Of a stretch of DNA of 7,311 nucleotides, positions 5,228 to 7,311 are shown one piece after another. The notes under the pieces were generated by a model. It did not search any database. It was not told the DNA's origin and saw only the letters and a list, made by a program, of their open reading frames with translations. How positions within the stretch are numbered: the stretch's first letter is position 1; every line of letters begins with the position of its first letter. Origin of the DNA: VYDC01 sp034420495 (lineage in GTDB: Bacteria > Chloroflexota > Dehalococcoidia > UBA2979); contig DAOULG010000066.1 in the NCBI GenBank assembly GCA_034420495.1, forward strand, positions 1 to 7,311. The letters run 5' to 3'. Position numbers and translations under genes: made by a program.

Positions 5228-6649
5228 GTGACGGTCGCCTCCGGCTCCGACGTGAGAGCGGTGGCGCGCCGCGCGGAGGCGCGCCCCGAGGGAGTGTTCC
5301 GCGGGCTGCGCCTGCCCCCCGGAGTCGACGTCGACCGCCTCCTCGACGACGTACAGCGCTGGGGGGTGGTCTCCTCCTACCAGCGCCCCGACAGGGGCTT
5401 CTCGCTCATCGCCGTGGGCGAGGCGGGCCGCGCCGAACTGCCTCCCGGCGGGGGGGCTGCCGCCCTGCGCGCCGGCGCGGCGGAGCTCCTCGGGGCGCCG
5501 ACCGAGTCCGATGCCGAGGCGCTCAGGCCGCGGTTGCTGGGCGGCTTCTCCTTCCGGGCGACCGCCCTCGATCTTCCGAGCACGCCGAGCCCCGCGGAGG
5601 AGTCGCCGGTCGTGCCGTGGGAGGGCTTCGGGCAGGGCGCCCTGGTGCTCCCCGAGATCCTCTGCGTGCGAGACGACGGCGAGACCGGAGTCGTGCTCGC
5701 GCCGGGGGTGCCGGCGACGCGTCTCGCCGGCCTCCTCTCCGACCTCGCCGCGGCGGAGGGCGGCGCGCCCGGCGGCGCCCGGACGGCGGGGGAGGGGAAC
5801 GGAGCGCGCGTCGCCTTCGACGTGGATGCGGAGCGATGGCTCGGGAGCGTCGCCCGCGTCGCCGCCGAGGTGAGGGCCGGCCTCTACGAGAAGGCCGTGC
5901 TCGCGACGTGCCGCGAGCTCGCCTCCGGGAGGCCGATCGACCAGGGAGGCGCCCTTCGCCGGCTGCGGGACGGCTACGGCGACTGCCACCTCTTCAGCGT
6001 GACGCGCGGCGAGGCGACCTTCTTCGGGGCGAGTCCCGAGCTCCTGGTCAGCCTCCGGAAGGGCGCGATGCGCGCCCTCGGGCTCGCGGGATCCGCGCGG
6101 CGGGGCTCCGACGCGGGGGACGACGAGCGCCGGGGCCGCGAGCTCCAGGCGAGCGCGAAGGATCGCATCGAGCACGAGATCGTGGTGCGCGCGATTCGCG
6201 AGGCGCTGCTGCCGGCGAGCCGCTGGCTGCGCGCGCCGAACCAGCCCGGGCTCCTCCGCCTCCGCAACATCCAGCACCTCGCGACGGAGGTGCGCGGGGA
6301 GGTCTGGCCCGGGGCCGACGTGCTCGACCTCGTCGAGAGACTCCACCCGACGCCGGCCGTGGGCGGCTGGCCCACGGAGCGGGCGCTCCGGGTCATCGCG
6401 GATCACGAGCGCTTCGATCGCGGCTGGTACGGCGGTCCGGTCGGCTGGCTCGACGCCGCCGGCGACGGGGAGTTCGCCGTCGCGCTGCGCTCCGCGCTCG
6501 TCCGGGGGGAGCGCGCGTGGCTCTTCGCGGGCGCCGGTATCATGGGCGACTCGGAGCCTGCCGACGAGCTCGCGGAGGTCGAGCTGAAGTTCCGCCCGCT
6601 GGCGGAGGCGCTGGGCCTTGCGCCCGCCGGCGAGAACGCCGGAGCCTGA
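5228..6649 (+). CDS. menF: Isochorismate synthase
   Basis: Converts chorismate to isochorismate, the first committed step of classical menaquinone synthesis, with Mg2+ as cofactor. The C-terminal chorismate-binding domain is clear. From the GTG 5228 start (473 residues) the motifs are: LYEKAVLATCREL (219-231) with the general-base Lys222, FFGASPELLV (265-274), LAGSARRG (286-293), ASAKDRIEHEIV (308-319), HPTPAVGGWPT (373-383), RGWYGGPVGW (398-407), DGEFAVALRS (413-422) with a Mg-ligand candidate Glu415, and FAGAGIMGDSEP (433-444). HPTPAVGG is the isochorismate-synthase form; anthranilate synthases read HPTGSVTG. The divergent N-terminal half is usual for the family. The start is uncertain: GTG at 5228, 5252 and 5261 are all in frame and none has a strong SD. 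EntC-like enzymes for siderophores share these motifs, but menD next door, 43 bases downstream, settles the pathway. Confidence 0.93.
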   Translation: MTVASGSDVRAVARRAEARPEGVFRGLRLPPGVDVDRLLDDVQRWGVVSSYQRPDRGFSLIAVGEAGRAELPPGGGAAALRAGAAELLGAPTESDAEALRPRLLGGFSFRATALDLPSTPSPAEESPVVPWEGFGQGALVLPEILCVRDDGETGVVLAPGVPATRLAGLLSDLAAAEGGAPGGARTAGEGNGARVAFDVDAERWLGSVARVAAEVRAGLYEKAVLATCRELASGRPIDQGGALRRLRDGYGDCHLFSVTRGEATFFGASPELLVSLRKGAMRALGLAGSARRGSDAGDDERRGRELQASAKDRIEHEIVVRAIREALLPASRWLRAPNQPGLLRLRNIQHLATEVRGEVWPGADVLDLVERLHPTPAVGGWPTERALRVIADHERFDRGWYGGPVGWLDAAGDGEFAVALRSALVRGERAWLFAGAGIMGDSEPADELAEVELKFRPLAEALGLAPAGENAGA

Positions 6650-6682
6650 TTCTCGCGACCGGCCCGCGGCTCGCCCCGCCCT

Positions 6683-6687
6683 GGAGG
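6683..6687 (+). promoter_or_regulatory. Shine-Dalgarno site that sets the menD start
   Basis: GGAGG placed 5 bases before GTG 6693 in the 43-base gap after menF. It is the best-placed SD for the rightward genes and identifies the GTG as the menD start. Confidence 0.75.
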
Positions 6688-6692
6688 TGCCC

Positions 6693-7311
6693 GTGTCCGA
6701 GAGCCGCGACCCGCCGCCGGCGCCGCTCGCCCTGGCGACACCGGGCGGGGCCGTCGCGCGGGTGCTGGTACGGCAGCTCGCCCGCTCCGGCGTGAGGCAC
6801 GTCGTCGTCTGCCCCGGATCCCGCTCCACGCCGCTGGTGCTCGCCGTCGCGGCCGAGCCGGGGATGCGCCCGCTGCTCCACGTCGACGAGCGTGCGGCCG
6901 GCTACTTCGCCCTCGGGATCGCGAGGGCGAGCGGCCGCCCCGTGGCCGTGGTCTGCACCTCGGGCACCGCGGCGGCGAACCTGCTTCCGGCCGCGGTCGA
7001 GGCCTCGCTCTCGCGGGTCCCGCTCCTGCTGCTGACGGCGGACCGGCCGCCCGAGCTGCGCGATGTCGGCGCGGCGCAGGCCATCGATCAGCTGCGACTC
7101 TTCGGCTCACATGCGCGCTGGTCGACCGAGGTGCCGTGCGCCCCGGCCGGCGGCGAGGCGCCGCCGGCGCTGCTTGCCAGCGCGCGCCAGCTCGCCGCCC
7201 GCGCCGTTGAGGCCGCCGGCGGACCGCCCGCCGGCAGCGTCCATCTCAACCTCCCGTTCCGGGAGCCGCTGGTCGCCGCGGACGGCGCCCCGGAGCGCCG
7301 GGCGGCGGAGG
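6693..7311 (+). CDS. menD: 2-succinyl-5-enolpyruvyl-6-hydroxy-3-cyclohexene-1-carboxylate synthase, N-terminal part
   Basis: The first 206 codons of a ThDP-dependent enzyme that joins the succinyl semialdehyde unit from 2-oxoglutarate to isochorismate, the MenF product. The frame stays open to the right edge; MenD is usually about 550-600 residues, so roughly the first third is present. Visible signatures: VVVCPGSRSTPL (37-48), HVDERAAGYFALGIA (63-77) with Glu66 matching the ThDP-activating glutamate (Glu55 of E. coli MenD), VVCTSGTAAANLLPA (86-100), LLLTADRPPELRDVGAAQAIDQ (112-133), and SVHLNLPFREPL (182-193). These cover the start of the Pyr domain, which binds the aminopyrimidine ring of ThDP. 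Residues 1-15 are a proline/alanine-rich lead before the conserved core, which begins near ATPGGAVARVLV. It follows menF by 43 bases and probably shares its transcript. Confidence 0.95.
   Translation, partial: MSESRDPPPAPLALATPGGAVARVLVRQLARSGVRHVVVCPGSRSTPLVLAVAAEPGMRPLLHVDERAAGYFALGIARASGRPVAVVCTSGTAAANLLPAAVEASLSRVPLLLLTADRPPELRDVGAAQAIDQLRLFGSHARWSTEVPCAPAGGEAPPALLASARQLAARAVEAAGGPPAGSVHLNLPFREPLVAADGAPERRAAE

Noticed and set aside
5180..6829. Long frames on the minus strand and in another plus frame across menF
   Set aside because: Both are arginine- and alanine-rich shadows. The MenF motifs are all in the 5228-6649 frame, and the menD start lies inside these shadows.
1..7311. Search for tRNA or rRNA genes, CRISPR repeats, insertion-sequence ends, phage or defence genes
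   Set aside because: No such features were seen. The gene content is housekeeping metabolism with uniform base composition and no sign of recent transfer.

Overview
The window is very GC-rich bacterial DNA (clearly above 70% by eye). Third codon positions are almost all G or C, GTG starts are common, and several genes have clear Shine-Dalgarno sites. The gene content points to a bacterium that makes menaquinone by the classical isochorismate route and has an acetyl-CoA to citrate entry into central metabolism. The phylum cannot be fixed from the sequence alone. The acetyl-CoA synthetase resembles the Bacillus AcsA type, but the base composition would fit many high-GC lineages, including poorly cultured ones.

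The layout is two divergent gene blocks separated by a gene-free stretch at about 4890-5227. Leftward on the minus strand, in transcription order, are: a 55-residue zinc-ribbon protein (4889-4722), a GNAT acetyltransferase (4660-4205), an AMP-forming acetyl-CoA synthetase (acsA, 4111-2360), a citrate synthase (2295-1138), a transglutaminase-fold protein that appears to lack its catalytic cysteine (1134-517), a small two-helix membrane protein with a proline-rich linker and arginine-rich tail (424-131), and the first 40 codons of what looks like an AEC-family transporter (121 to the left edge). Rightward on the plus strand are isochorismate synthase (menF, about 5228-6649) and the first 206 codons of menD (6693 to the right edge).

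The acsA and citrate synthase genes are 64 bases apart and co-directional. Together they would activate acetate to acetyl-CoA and condense it with oxaloacetate. The GNAT gene just upstream of acsA recalls the acetyltransferase (AcuA) next to acsA in Bacillus, but this protein looks more like the polyamine-acetyltransferase type, so a regulatory link is only a hypothesis. MenF makes isochorismate from chorismate, and MenD adds the succinyl semialdehyde unit from 2-oxoglutarate. They are consecutive steps and adjacent genes, as in many menaquinone operons.

I see no rRNA, tRNA, CRISPR, insertion sequence or phage gene. Most of the window is ordinary metabolism. The points most worth a second look are the apparently cysteine-less transglutaminase-like protein translationally linked to citrate synthase, the GNAT-acsA adjacency, and the unassigned small proteins.
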